DNA of 64,000 nucleotides. Source: Hyphomicrobiales bacterium (lineage in GTDB: Bacteria > Pseudomonadota > Alphaproteobacteria > Rhizobiales > Rhizobiaceae). The notes under the pieces are model-generated. The model searched no databases and was not told the DNA's origin. It was given only the letters and a program-made list of their open reading frames with translations. The stretch covers positions 119,597-183,596 of the forward strand of contig UBYA01000010.1 of assembly GCA_900469615.1 (NCBI GenBank), given 5' to 3'. Position numbers and translations under genes: made by a program. Positions 54,985 to 63,767 of this stretch are shown here, piece after piece; the first letter of the stretch is position 1, and every line of letters begins with the position of its first letter.

Positions 54985-56514
54985 ATGAGCACCGGCGTCA
55001 GCACATCGACAGATAAAAACATTGTCGACCGATCGCGCAGTCACCGTAACAGGGCTGTATCGAAGGCCGTGCGGCAAACGCGCGAGCGCCTGCAAAGCGG
55101 CCATAGCCGCAATTTCGATCGAGAACTTATCATGATGCATATCGACACGTTGCGGCAGAGCGCCGCCGTCGTGCCGATCTTCGTCATCGTCGTTGCCGTT
55201 CTCGGCCTCTACCTGACGCGCGAGGCGGGCATTTTCTTATGGACCGTCCCGATCCTGACGGCGCATGCGGTCAACATGCTGATCGGACGGCGTGCGAAGA
55301 AACAGGAAATCACCGCCGAACGCGCCAGGAAGTGGCGGCAACTCCTGTTGCTGGGGCAATTGCTCGTCGGCTTCTGTTGGGCTCTCTTCGCCATGCAGGG
55401 CTGCGCGACATGCGGAGGCGACAGTTTTGCGCTCTATAAGGGCACCATCCTGCTCGTGGCGATCTGCATCACGGCGATGTCCAGCTTCATGCTGCCGCGC
55501 GCAGTGCTCTTCTCTTTCGCGCCGGCCACGGTTGCGCTTGCAGTGACGGCCGCCCTCACCCACAAGCCATCGGACATCGCGCTTACCGCGGCCGTCTCGG
55601 TTGCCGTGGTGTTCTTCACGTTCATCACCAACCGCATGTATCAGTCCAACCTGAAGATCCTTTCCTTCCAGTCGGAGAAGGACGATCTGATCGCCGAGCT
55701 GGAAGTCGCGAAATCCATGTCCGACGAGGCCCGCCGGCGCGCCGAGGAAGCGAACCTCGCCAAGTCTCGCTTCCTGGCCTCCATGTCGCATGAGCTCAGG
55801 ACGCCGCTGAACGCCATTCTCGGCTTTTCCGAAGTCATGTCGGCCGAGGTCATGGGGCCGCTGAACAACGCGACCTACCGGGAGTACACCAGCGACATCC
55901 ATCGATCCGGACAGCACCTGCTCAACCTGATCAATGAAATCCTCGATCTCTCCCGCATCGAAGCCGGTAAATACGAGTTGAACGAGGAGGCGATTTCGCT
56001 CCTCGATATCGCCGAGGATTGCATCGGCATGGTGCAGCTGCGCGCCCGCGCCAAGAATATATCGATCTCCTCGCAATTCGAAGCGCAACTCCCCGCCGTC
56101 TGGGCCGATGAGAAATCGTTGCGCCAGGTGATCCTCAATCTGTTGTCGAACGCGGTGAAATTCACGCCGCAGGGCGGCGAGATCAGCGTCAAGGTCGGCT
56201 GGACGGCCGGCGGCGGCGAATATGTGGCCATCAAGGACAACGGGCCTGGCATTCCCGAGGAAGAGATACCCGTGGTGCTCTCCGCCTTCGGACAGGGCTC
56301 CATCGCCATCAAGAGCGCGGAGCAAGGCACAGGCCTCGGCCTGCCGATCGTGCAGGCCATTCTCGCAAAGCATGACGGTCAGTTCGTGCTGAAATCAAAG
56401 CTGCGGGAAGGCACGGAAGTCATCGCTATCCTGCCGGCCAAGCGCGTGCTGCAAAGCCTGCCAGCTGTCGAGGATGCCCCGCTCGTCGAGCGGCGCAGAA
56501 AGAGCTTCGCCTGA
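54985..56514 (+). CDS. Sensor histidine kinase (PleC/DivJ/PdhS-like), multi-pass membrane
   Basis: 509 residues. About six membrane helices at 55-215, a coiled linker (EKDDLIAELEVAKSMSDEARRR), then the HisKA domain FLASMSHELRTPLNAILGFSEVM with the phospho-His at about 268, and the ATPase boxes NLLSNAVKF, DNGPGIP and GTGLGLP. The H-box wording is that of the PleC/DivJ/PdhS kinases that act on DivK in cell-cycle control of Rhizobiales. No response regulator is adjacent. A CATC motif lies in a loop between two membrane helices (about 139-142). Confidence 0.85.
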   Translation: MSTGVSTSTDKNIVDRSRSHRNRAVSKAVRQTRERLQSGHSRNFDRELIMMHIDTLRQSAAVVPIFVIVVAVLGLYLTREAGIFLWTVPILTAHAVNMLIGRRAKKQEITAERARKWRQLLLLGQLLVGFCWALFAMQGCATCGGDSFALYKGTILLVAICITAMSSFMLPRAVLFSFAPATVALAVTAALTHKPSDIALTAAVSVAVVFFTFITNRMYQSNLKILSFQSEKDDLIAELEVAKSMSDEARRRAEEANLAKSRFLASMSHELRTPLNAILGFSEVMSAEVMGPLNNATYREYTSDIHRSGQHLLNLINEILDLSRIEAGKYELNEEAISLLDIAEDCIGMVQLRARAKNISISSQFEAQLPAVWADEKSLRQVILNLLSNAVKFTPQGGEISVKVGWTAGGGEYVAIKDNGPGIPEEEIPVVLSAFGQGSIAIKSAEQGTGLGLPIVQAILAKHDGQFVLKSKLREGTEVIAILPAKRVLQSLPAVEDAPLVERRRKSFA

Positions 56515-56547
56515 GAAAAGGCAGGCTCGGTGCATGAATCGGTTCAT

Positions 56548-56591
56548 GCGATTCCGGACGGAAAATTGTCGCGCACTTTTCCTGGAAACGC
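56548..56591. repeat. Rhizobium-type palindromic intergenic element, copy 3
   Basis: Outer arms GCGATTCC (56548-56555) and GGAAACGC (56584-56591), inner arms GGAAAA (56560-56565) and TTTTCC (56577-56582). The arm positions relative to each other equal those of the copy at 10073-10116 (36 and 17 bases). It lies between the convergent kinase and dgkA genes and touches the dgkA 3' end. Confidence 0.65.
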
Positions 56592-56592
56592 T

Positions 56593-57003
56593 TTAGCGGA
56601 AAAGCAGGTGGCTGCCGATAACGTAGAGAAGGTAGATCCCGGAAGCGACCAGCATGCACAATACGGCGAATGAACCGAGATCCTTGGCATGCTTGCCGAC
56701 ATTGGAGATTTCCGGCGAAATGCGGTCGATCACCTCTTCCACCGCCGTATTCATCGCCTCGATCGCGAAGACGCCGAGGAACAGCACCATAGCAACGACG
56801 ATCTCGCCGATGGTCGCGCCGACGGCGATCAACAGGATCAGCGCAACGGCAGCAAAGAGCAGTTCCTGTCGGAAGGCCGACTCCTGCAACAGCCGTTGAA
56901 AGCCGCCCCAGGAATAACCGGCAGCGGCAAAGAAATGCCGGATACCCGTTTCCTTGGTGACTGCTGGTTTCGAAAACTCGGCCATTCCCGTTCCGCCCGT
57001 CAT
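56593..57003 (-). CDS. dgkA: Diacylglycerol kinase
   Basis: 136-residue, three-helix inner-membrane enzyme. The signature EAMNTAVEEVIDRISPE followed by HAKDLGSFAV holds the catalytic Glu and the Mg-ATP site. It recycles diacylglycerol to phosphatidic acid; in Gram-negatives much of that diacylglycerol comes from glucan phosphoglycerol transferases such as the protein encoded at 14777-16720. ATG at 57003; an in-frame ATG at 56985 is possible. Same strand as cobT, 168 bases downstream. Confidence 0.93.
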   Translation of the reverse strand: MTGGTGMAEFSKPAVTKETGIRHFFAAAGYSWGGFQRLLQESAFRQELLFAAVALILLIAVGATIGEIVVAMVLFLGVFAIEAMNTAVEEVIDRISPEISNVGKHAKDLGSFAVLCMLVASGIYLLYVIGSHLLFR

Positions 57004-57171
57004 GTTCCGGTTTAAAGTTCGACGCTTTGCGAATACCGCCTCGCTGTGGGCGAAGCAAGGCGGCAGCTCGAGCCAGCCTCGGAATTCATTACAGATTTGT
57101 GACGAAAACCGATAATCTACAGGGAAATTCGGCGGCGAAACGCCCGTCTCAACATATCGCCGCTTTCGTTT

Positions 57172-58188
57172 TCATTGCTTGTTGGTAACGCCGGCGCTTT
57201 CGAACGTCGCCATGCCGGTATGGCATGCGGCCGCAGCCTTGACGATGCCGGCTGCCAGCGCGGCCCCCGTTCCCTCGCCAAGCCGCATGCCGAGCGCCAG
57301 AAGCGGCGTCTTGCCGAGCTTCTCGATGGAGCGCAGATGGCCAGGCTCCGCCGAGACATGTCCGATCAGGCAGTGATCGAGCGCGGAAGGGTTGGCCGCC
57401 TTGAGGATGGAGGCGGCAGCCGTCGCCACATAGCCGTCGACGATGACCGGAATGCGCTCCATGCGCGCGGCAAGGATGGCGCCGGCCATGGCGGCGATCT
57501 CGCGGCCACCGAGGCGACGCAGGATTTCCAGCGGATCGGAGAGGTGGTCGCGATGCAGCGCCACCGCCTTCTCGACTGCCGCCACCTTGCGCTTCAGCAT
57601 CTCGCCCTCGGAGCCGGTGCCGGGGCCCACCCAGTCTTCGGCCTTGCCGCCGTAGAGTGCATAATGAATGGCAGCGGCGATCGTGGTGTTGCCGATGCCC
57701 ATCTCGCCGATGCAGAGCAGATCGGTGCCGCCGGCAATCGCCTCCATGCCGAAGGCCATGGTCGCGGCGCAATCGCGTTCGCTGAGCGCCGGTTCTTCGG
57801 TGATGTCGCCCGTCGGAAAATCAAGCGCAAGGTCGAAGACTTTCAGACCGAGATCGTATGCGACGCAAATCTGGTTGATGGCTGCGCCGCCCGCAGCGAA
57901 ATTCTCGACCATCTGCTGGGTGACGGATGGCGGAAACGGCGTAATGCCCTGCCTGGTGACACCGTGATTGCCGGCGAAGATCGCCACCAGCGGCCGGGTG
58001 ACGGCCGGCGGCCGGCCGGTCCAGGCGGCAAGCCAGAAGGCGATTTCCTCGAGCCTTCCAAGCGCGCCGGGCGGCTTGGTGAGCTGTGCGTCACGTTCGC
58101 GCGCAGCCACGAGTGCCCGGGCATCCGGCCCCGGAAGGTCGCGCAGCAATGCGCGGAAATCGTCGAATGGGAGGCCGCTGACGCTCAT
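57172..58188 (-). CDS. cobT: Nicotinate-nucleotide:dimethylbenzimidazole phosphoribosyltransferase
   Basis: 338 residues, full family length (CobU in the Pseudomonas denitrificans naming). [21 protein letters not shown] (split), [14 protein letters not shown], and the C-terminal [14 protein letters not shown] with the catalytic Glu. It makes alpha-ribazole phosphate for the lower ligand of vitamin B12. Divergent from cobS, the enzyme that uses this product, across 127 bases; no B12 riboswitch could be recognised there. Confidence 0.94.
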   Translation of the reverse strand: MSVSGLPFDDFRALLRDLPGPDARALVAARERDAQLTKPPGALGRLEEIAFWLAAWTGRPPAVTRPLVAIFAGNHGVTRQGITPFPPSVTQQMVENFAAGGAAINQICVAYDLGLKVFDLALDFPTGDITEEPALSERDCAATMAFGMEAIAGGTDLLCIGEMGIGNTTIAAAIHYALYGGKAEDWVGPGTGSEGEMLKRKVAAVEKAVALHRDHLSDPLEILRRLGGREIAAMAGAILAARMERIPVIVDGYVATAAASILKAANPSALDHCLIGHVSAEPGHLRSIEKLGKTPLLALGMRLGEGTGAALAAGIVKAAAACHTGMATFESAGVTNKQ

Positions 58189-58315
58189 GAATGCGTTCCT
58201 TGTCTTTTGGTCTCAAATCGGGTTCTTTGCGTGCGACTCTATTAGTCTTCGGAATCGGCGCGAACAACTCCAAAAGCGCCCGATGCTGTCGCGCGCATGG
58301 CGGGGAGAGGAAGAA

Positions 58316-59092
58316 ATGCGGGAATATATGCGCGACACGGCGCGCGCCGTCGCCTTTCTCAGCCGTATTCCGGTGGCATCATCGTTTTTCGAGGGTTATG
58401 ACGGCAGGCTTGCGCGCGTGTCTCGTGCTTTCCCACTGGCGGGCCTGTTGATCGTGGTGCCGGCCGCCCTCGCCTTCGCCGTGCTGCTCGATCTCAGAGC
58501 CGATCCCCTGATGGCGGCGCTGCTGGCGCTCACCGTGCAGACCATCACGACCGGCGCGCTTCATGAGGATGGGTTGAGCGATACGGCGGATGGGCTCGGA
58601 GGCGGCAAGGACCGCGAACGCGCACTTGTCATCATGAAGGACAGCCGCATCGGCACCTATGGCGCAGCCGCGCTCATCCTCTCCTTCGGCTTGCGGGGGG
58701 CGGCACTGGCCGCCCTTGCCCGCCACCTGCAGCCCTTGGACGCCGGAATTGCCATTCTTGCGACTGCGGCGCTGAGCCGGGGCGCGATGGTCTGGCACTG
58801 GTACGCTCTGCCTCCTGCCAAGCCGGATGGAATAGCCGCCTCCGCAGGCAGGCCGGATGGTGATGCCATGCAGCTGGCGCTGATCGCCGCGCTCGGCCTT
58901 GCCATATTGCTTGTCGGGCCTGCCCTTGGCGTTCCGGCGCTCGTCGCCTGCCTTCTGGCGACCGGCGCCGCAACCTTTCTCGCCACCACATACATACGGC
59001 AAAAACTGTCCGGCCATACCGGCGACACCATCGGCGCGACCCAGCAGATTTGCGAGATCGCGTCTCTCTGCACCCTTGCCATGTGCGTTTGA
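58316..59092 (+). CDS. cobS: Adenosylcobinamide-GDP ribazoletransferase (cobalamin synthase)
   Basis: 258 residues, strongly hydrophobic with about six membrane helices (CobV in P. denitrificans naming). The metal-binding motif [15 protein letters not shown] (about 82-96) is intact, then [10 protein letters not shown] and the C-terminal GHTGDTIGA. It joins adenosylcobinamide-GDP with alpha-ribazole(-phosphate), the last step of B12 assembly. ATG at 58316 has GAGAGGA six bases before; an ATG at 58283 would add 11 residues. Confidence 0.93.
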   Translation: MREYMRDTARAVAFLSRIPVASSFFEGYDGRLARVSRAFPLAGLLIVVPAALAFAVLLDLRADPLMAALLALTVQTITTGALHEDGLSDTADGLGGGKDRERALVIMKDSRIGTYGAAALILSFGLRGAALAALARHLQPLDAGIAILATAALSRGAMVWHWYALPPAKPDGIAASAGRPDGDAMQLALIAALGLAILLVGPALGVPALVACLLATGAATFLATTYIRQKLSGHTGDTIGATQQICEIASLCTLAMCV

Positions 59093-59111
59093 AGCATCGA
59101 TATATGATCTC

Positions 59112-59333
59112 ATGCTCACACCCTGCATCCTAGTCTGCTCCATCGACCAAGCGACCGGCTATTGCTTCGGCTGCGGCCGCACATCGGCGGAAATCGGTGC
59201 ATGGATGACCTATAGCGACGACGAACGCCGCCAGATCATGGAGGCGCTTCCGGAGCGTCTGACGAAAGTCGAGCGCAAGCCGCGCAGGGAAACCCGCCGC
59301 CAAAGAATGGCACGGGAGCGCAGCGCTGTATGA
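59112..59333 (+). CDS. DUF1289 small zinc-ribbon-like protein
   Basis: 73 residues. DUF1289 pattern with four cysteines, TPCILVCSID and GYCFGCGRT, followed by EIGAWMTYSDDERRQI and a basic tail. The cysteines probably bind zinc or an iron-sulfur cluster. ATG at 59112 is 20 bases after cobS. The stop overlaps the start of the aspartic protease gene (ATGA at 59330), so these two are translationally coupled and may be part of the cobS transcript. Function unknown. Confidence 0.85.
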   Translation: MLTPCILVCSIDQATGYCFGCGRTSAEIGAWMTYSDDERRQIMEALPERLTKVERKPRRETRRQRMARERSAV

Positions 59334-60031
59334 ACCGCCTGAACATCGTTCTCGCCATTCTCGGCATCGGTCTCGCTCTACTCATCTTCAACAACAATAC
59401 CGGCTCGACCTTCGGCATGCGCAACGACGACTTCGCGCGGGTCGTCTATCTCCTGCCGATTGCCCTGATGATGAGTGCCGCCGTCTGGGCAAGCCGCTAC
59501 ACCGTCAGCCAGTCGATCCGCAATCTCCTGATCTGGCTGGTCATCATCATGGCGCTCGCCACCGCCTATATCTATCGTCACGATGCCGAGCAGGTCGGCA
59601 ACCGTGTCTTCGCCGGCCTGATGCCCGGCCACGCCGTCGTCGTCACCACGAGCGAAGGCGGCCAGGAGGTCATCCTTCACAAGCGTTCGAACGGGCATTT
59701 CGAAGCCGTGGTCAAGATCAACGGGCAGCCGATCGACATGCTGATCGACACCGGCGCCAGCACCATCGCCTTGTCGCAGGAAGACGCCGAGCGCGTCGGC
59801 ATCATTCCGGAAAACCTCACCTATTCCATGACCGTTTTGACGGCCAACGGCCGCGCAAGGGCAGCACCGGTGGAACTCGGCTCCGTGGCAATCGGCCCGA
59901 TCAGGCGCCGGGACGTCGAGGCGAGCGTGGCCGAAGCCGGCAAGCTCGATCAGAGCTTGCTGGGCATGAGCTTTCTCGAAACCCTGGGCTCGATGCAGAT
60001 GCAGACCGACGAACTTCGGCTTCGCGATTGA
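59330..60031 (+). CDS. TIGR02281-type retropepsin-like aspartic protease, membrane-anchored
   Basis: 233 residues. Three N-terminal hydrophobic segments (about 5-20, 39-54, 66-83), then a single-lobe retropepsin domain with catalytic DTGAST (Asp at about 141) and the flap/C-terminal LLGMSFLETLG. Such clan AA proteases act as dimers; the domain should face the periplasm. It is coupled by a four-base overlap to the DUF1289 gene, a pair often seen in rhizobia. Substrate unknown. Confidence 0.85.
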   Translation: MNRLNIVLAILGIGLALLIFNNNTGSTFGMRNDDFARVVYLLPIALMMSAAVWASRYTVSQSIRNLLIWLVIIMALATAYIYRHDAEQVGNRVFAGLMPGHAVVVTTSEGGQEVILHKRSNGHFEAVVKINGQPIDMLIDTGASTIALSQEDAERVGIIPENLTYSMTVLTANGRARAAPVELGSVAIGPIRRRDVEASVAEAGKLDQSLLGMSFLETLGSMQMQTDELRLRD

Positions 60032-60134
60032 TGGAAGCGCACAACCGGATTCGATAGTTCGGCGGGAAGCGAAGCATTCCCCCATCCCTTCACTCTAAAG
60101 ACGGCAATTCCGAACCGCACGAAGAGTGAGACCC

Positions 60135-61040
60135 ATGGCGCCTGCAAGAGCCAACCCAACCACGGAACTGCTGCTTCTCCTTGCCCTCGCAACTTGCTGG
60201 GGCGCCTCCTACACCTTCATCCGCATCGGCGTGGCGACCATTCCGCCGATCACGCTGATTGCCGCGCGCACCTTGATCGCCGGTCTCGTTCTGCTGGCGA
60301 TCATCCGCTGGCGCGGCCTGCGCCTGCCAAGGGATGCGGCGACATGGAGGCGCTTCCTCATCCAGTCCTGCCTCAACAGCGCCGTTCCCTTCACATTGAT
60401 TGCCTGGGCGGAACAGACGGTCGATGCCGGTCTCGCCACCATATTGAATTCCACGACACCCATTTTCGCCTTCCTGATCGCCGCATTCCTGCTGCGCAGC
60501 GAACCGCCGACCGGGCGCAAGCTGTTCGGCGTGATGGCCGGCATGGCCGGCATCTGCCTGATCATCGGCCTCGATGCGCTGCATGGCATGGGCAGGCAGT
60601 TGCTGCCACAGCTCGCCGTCGTCGCGGCCTCGATCTGCTATGGCTGCGCAGCCCTGTTCGGTCGCAATTTCAAGGAGTTGGACCCGATGATGCCCGCAGC
60701 GGGCTCGCTTCTCTGCGGCGCTGCCCTTCTCATTCCCGCCGGGCTGGTTTTCGAGCATCCGTGGCAGATCGTGCCGTCGACGGCTTCCGTCCTAGCGCTA
60801 CTCGGCCTGTCGGTCGTTTCGACCGCGCTGGCGTTCAGCATCTACTTCCGGCTCATCCAGACCCTTGGCTCGGTCGGCACGACGGCACAGGCCTATCTGC
60901 GCGTCCCGATCGGCGTCGGCATCGGCGTGGCCTTCCTCGGCGAGCCGCTGTCCCCGACGGCAGCCATCGGTCTCGTCTGCGTCGTGGCAGGGGTCATGGC
61001 GATGACCATCGCACCGCGCGAGAAAATCGCGGCGGGATGA
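60135..61040 (+). CDS. EamA/DMT-family transporter
   Basis: 301 residues, ten hydrophobic segments in two EamA repeats (about 10-145 and 155-290): ATCWGASYTFIRIGVATIPP near the start and AQAYLRVPIGVGIGVAFLGEPLSP near the end (each split in the real chain). Inner-membrane exporter of the drug/metabolite superfamily, substrate unknown. ATG at 60135; a GTG at 60126 adds three residues. Ends convergently 30 bases from the GNAT gene. Different subfamily from the exporter at 37.3 kb. Confidence 0.86.
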   Translation: MAPARANPTTELLLLLALATCWGASYTFIRIGVATIPPITLIAARTLIAGLVLLAIIRWRGLRLPRDAATWRRFLIQSCLNSAVPFTLIAWAEQTVDAGLATILNSTTPIFAFLIAAFLLRSEPPTGRKLFGVMAGMAGICLIIGLDALHGMGRQLLPQLAVVAASICYGCAALFGRNFKELDPMMPAAGSLLCGAALLIPAGLVFEHPWQIVPSTASVLALLGLSVVSTALAFSIYFRLIQTLGSVGTTAQAYLRVPIGVGIGVAFLGEPLSPTAAIGLVCVVAGVMAMTIAPREKIAAG

Positions 61041-61070
61041 ACCCCGCCGGGTTCGACGGGCGCCGGGCGC

Positions 61071-61601
61071 TCAGGTCAGCAGAGACAAGTCGTCCCATGC
61101 GAAAACGAGATTATCAGAGCGCCAGATCGGCCCCGGATCGGTGTACCGGCCGACCGGTCGTCCGCCCAACGCGCGATAGAAGGCGATTGCCGGTTCGTTG
61201 CCGACGACGACGCCGAGCCCGACTGCCGAATACCCCATCGATGCGACCTCGAGCGCCAGCTCGTGCATCAACCGGCGACCAAGCCCCTGACGCTTGACGG
61301 AGGCATCGATATAGAGCGACTTTATCTCGCAACGGTGGCCAAAGGCGGGCTCGGATGGCGCGGCAATGGCGCCGATGCCGACGAGCCGCTCGTCCTGGAC
61401 TGCCAGCAGCACATGCTGATCCTTCCGGGGATTGGCAAGCAGATCGGCCCATCGCACGCGGCGAAAATCCTCGTCCAGCGCGCGATAGACGTCGGCAGGC
61501 GCAAGATCGCGATAGGTCTCGCACCAGATCGCGCGATGCAGCCTTGCGATATCGGCGACGTCGTCGACGCGGGCCGGCCTGATGGTGATTTCAGTCGTCA
61601 C
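61071..61601 (-). CDS. GNAT-family N-acetyltransferase
   Basis: 176 residues with the GNAT fold: IRPARVDDVADIARLHR (strand 1-helix 1), IKSLYIDASVKRQGLGRRLM (acetyl-CoA loop QGLGRRL, about 110-117) and VVVGNEPAIAFYRALGG. It acetylates an unknown amine, possibly a small molecule or a protein N-terminus. The GTG start at 61601 overlaps the folC stop (GTGA), so it is translationally coupled to folC. Confidence 0.86.
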   Translation of the reverse strand: MTTEITIRPARVDDVADIARLHRAIWCETYRDLAPADVYRALDEDFRRVRWADLLANPRKDQHVLLAVQDERLVGIGAIAAPSEPAFGHRCEIKSLYIDASVKRQGLGRRLMHELALEVASMGYSAVGLGVVVGNEPAIAFYRALGGRPVGRYTDPGPIWRSDNLVFAWDDLSLLT

Positions 61602-62929
61602 CCGGCATTCCTCAGAACCGTGCTTCGCAACGCGCCGACAAGATAGAGCGAACCGGTCACAAGCACCCAGCCGCCGCGTTCGGCCGCCTTCGAAATGGCG
61701 CGATCCAATGCCTTCAGCGGGTCCGGCTCGGCCTCGCCCGTCATGCCCATGGATGTCCAGAGCGCATCCAGTTCCTCTGCCGCATGGGCACGGCCGGAAC
61801 CGGATGCTTCGGTGAGGACGGCATGGGAGACGTAGCGCGACAGCACGCCCAGAAAGCCAGGCGCATCCTTGTCGGAAGCCAAGGCGACGACGGCGACACA
61901 ATCGCCGCCGACGCCGGGCGAACGGGTGATGTCGCGCAGCACAGCCTCGATATTGAACGGCACATGCGCGCCGTCCATCAGCATGGGCACCGCCTGCCGC
62001 CCGTTTCGCAATGCAGGCGGTAGCGCGAAGTCGAAGCGCTCCATCCGGCCCGGCAGGCGAGCCTTGGCGACCACGGCAGGTTCGAGCAGCCACGCACCGA
62101 CGGGCTGGCCCGCTTCGCTCCGAGGATGAACATGCTCGCCTTGTCTCCCCAGATGGTCGAATACCAGGCCGACCAGTGCGATATTCGTGTCCGCAATGGT
62201 CGCATCCTTGCGAAGGTCCGTCCGCAGCACCTCGCATCCGAGTTCATCGGCACGCTGCTGCAGGACCTCGCCCGCTGCATCGTTGGCCGCGAGCGTGGTG
62301 ACAAGCACCGCGCCGGGCTTCAGGATGCCGACCTTCTCGCGCGCGATCGCCTCCCGCGTGCCCCCAAGAATCTCCGTATGTTCGAGCGCGATATTGGTGA
62401 CGATGGCAATCTCGCCAAAGACGACATTGGTAGAATCCAGCCTGCCGCCGAGCCCGACCTCGACGACGACCCAGTTCAAGCCGGCATCTGCGAATACGAC
62501 GAAGGCGGCGGCCGTTATCACGTCGAACCAGGTGGCATCCTCCCCGGCGGTCGCGGCTCGCTTTGCGCTTTCATAACAGTCCAGAACCTGCATGATCGCC
62601 TTCGCCAGCGCGTCGTCCCCGACTTCCTGGCCGAGAACGCTGACGCGCTCGTTGACCCGGTCGACATGCGGTGACGCGTAGCGGCCGACTTTCCAGCCGG
62701 CCCGCAGCAGTCCGGCTTCGACAAGCGCGCTGACAGAGCCCTTGCCCTTGGTGCCTGCCACATGGATGGCGCGAAAACTCCGGTGAGGGTTGCCCAGGCG
62801 CTGCATGAGATCGAGCATCGGCTCAAGGCCAACCCGCATCTCTCCGCGCGGCTTGCGCTCCCAGTTGGTCAGTTGGTCGAGCCGGCGAAGAGCATCGGAT
62901 AACGCCTGCCTGGAATGGGACTGCGACAT
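61598..62929 (-). CDS. folC: FolC-family dihydrofolate/folylpolyglutamate synthase
   Basis: 443 residues, Mur-ligase fold. ATP loop HVAGTKGKGSVSAL (about 56-69), omega loop YASPHVDRVNERV, VVEVGLGGRLDSTNV, TNIALEHTEILG and a C-terminal DGAHVPFNIEA. It should add glutamate to dihydropteroate or tetrahydrofolate. The P-loop has GTKGKGS where most bacterial FolC have GTNGKGS, a form seen in eukaryotic folylpolyglutamate synthases, so this may be a second FolC-like paralogue. ATG at 62929 with AAGG six bases before. Followed by the coupled GNAT gene. Confidence 0.82.
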   Translation of the reverse strand: MSQSHSRQALSDALRRLDQLTNWERKPRGEMRVGLEPMLDLMQRLGNPHRSFRAIHVAGTKGKGSVSALVEAGLLRAGWKVGRYASPHVDRVNERVSVLGQEVGDDALAKAIMQVLDCYESAKRAATAGEDATWFDVITAAAFVVFADAGLNWVVVEVGLGGRLDSTNVVFGEIAIVTNIALEHTEILGGTREAIAREKVGILKPGAVLVTTLAANDAAGEVLQQRADELGCEVLRTDLRKDATIADTNIALVGLVFDHLGRQGEHVHPRSEAGQPVGAWLLEPAVVAKARLPGRMERFDFALPPALRNGRQAVPMLMDGAHVPFNIEAVLRDITRSPGVGGDCVAVVALASDKDAPGFLGVLSRYVSHAVLTEASGSGRAHAAEELDALWTSMGMTGEAEPDPLKALDRAISKAAERGGWVLVTGSLYLVGALRSTVLRNAG

Positions 62930-63005
62930 GGGGTGCCTTTTTCAACGATTTCCATGCGGCAACGAAACCGCAAGCTTCCTTAAACCCGCCGCACCCGCAC
63001 CGCCA

Positions 63006-63767
63006 TCAGTTTCTCAGGCGATAACCCGTCCTGAAGATCCATCCCAGGATGGCAAGGCAGATGACGAGGAAAAGCGTGATCATGGCAAGGCTCAGCACCG
63101 GGTTGACATCGGCGATGCCGTAGAAGCTCCAGCGGAAGCCGCTGACGAGATAGAGAACCGGGTTGAGATGGCTGACCGCCTGCCAGAAGGGCGGCAGCAT
63201 GTTGATCGAATAGAAGCTGCCGCCGAGGAAGGTGAGCGGCGGCACGACCAGCATCGGGATCAGGTTCAGCTGCTCGAAATTGCCCGCCCATATGCCGATC
63301 ATGAAGCCGAACAGGCTGAAGGTCACGGCCGTCAGCACGAAGAACAGGATCATCATGAACGGGTGCTCGATCCTGATGTCGACGAAGAAGCTCGCGGTCG
63401 CCAGGATGATCAGGCCGATCAGCATGCCCTTGGTCGCCGCAGCCCCGACATATCCAAGAACGATCTCGGCCATGGCGACGGGGGCCGACAGCACCTCGTA
63501 GATCGTGCCCGTGAATTTCGGGAAATAGATGCCGAAAGAGCCGTTGCTGATGCACTGGCCGAGCAGGGTCAGCATGATCAGGCCGGGCGTGATGAAGGCC
63601 CCATAGGAAACGCCCTCGACCAGATTGATGCGCGAACCGATCGCCGCGCCGAAGACGATAAAGTAGAGCGAGGTGGAAATGACCGGCGAAACCACGCTCT
63701 GCAGCAATGTGCGGCGCGTGCGGGCCATTTCGAAAGCGTAGATGGATTTGATCGCCTCGAAGTTCAT
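63006..63767 (-). CDS. ABC-2 type exporter permease
   Basis: 253 residues with six hydrophobic helices, ABC-2 membrane protein: [39 protein letters not shown], and [21 protein letters not shown] before the last helices, which is the family motif. It resembles the YadH/DrrB-type exporters. Its start overlaps the stop of the ATPase gene (ATGA at 63764-63767), so the two form one transporter. Substrate unknown. Confidence 0.88.
   Translation of the reverse strand: MNFEAIKSIYAFEMARTRRTLLQSVVSPVISTSLYFIVFGAAIGSRINLVEGVSYGAFITPGLIMLTLLGQCISNGSFGIYFPKFTGTIYEVLSAPVAMAEIVLGYVGAAATKGMLIGLIILATASFFVDIRIEHPFMMILFFVLTAVTFSLFGFMIGIWAGNFEQLNLIPMLVVPPLTFLGGSFYSINMLPPFWQAVSHLNPVLYLVSGFRWSFYGIADVNPVLSLAMITLFLVICLAILGWIFRTGYRLRN

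Noticed and set aside
58189..58315. Cobalamin riboswitch in the cobT/cobS divergent gap
   Set aside because: I looked for the conserved B12-box and the long paired leader; the gap is only 127 bases and neither is visible.
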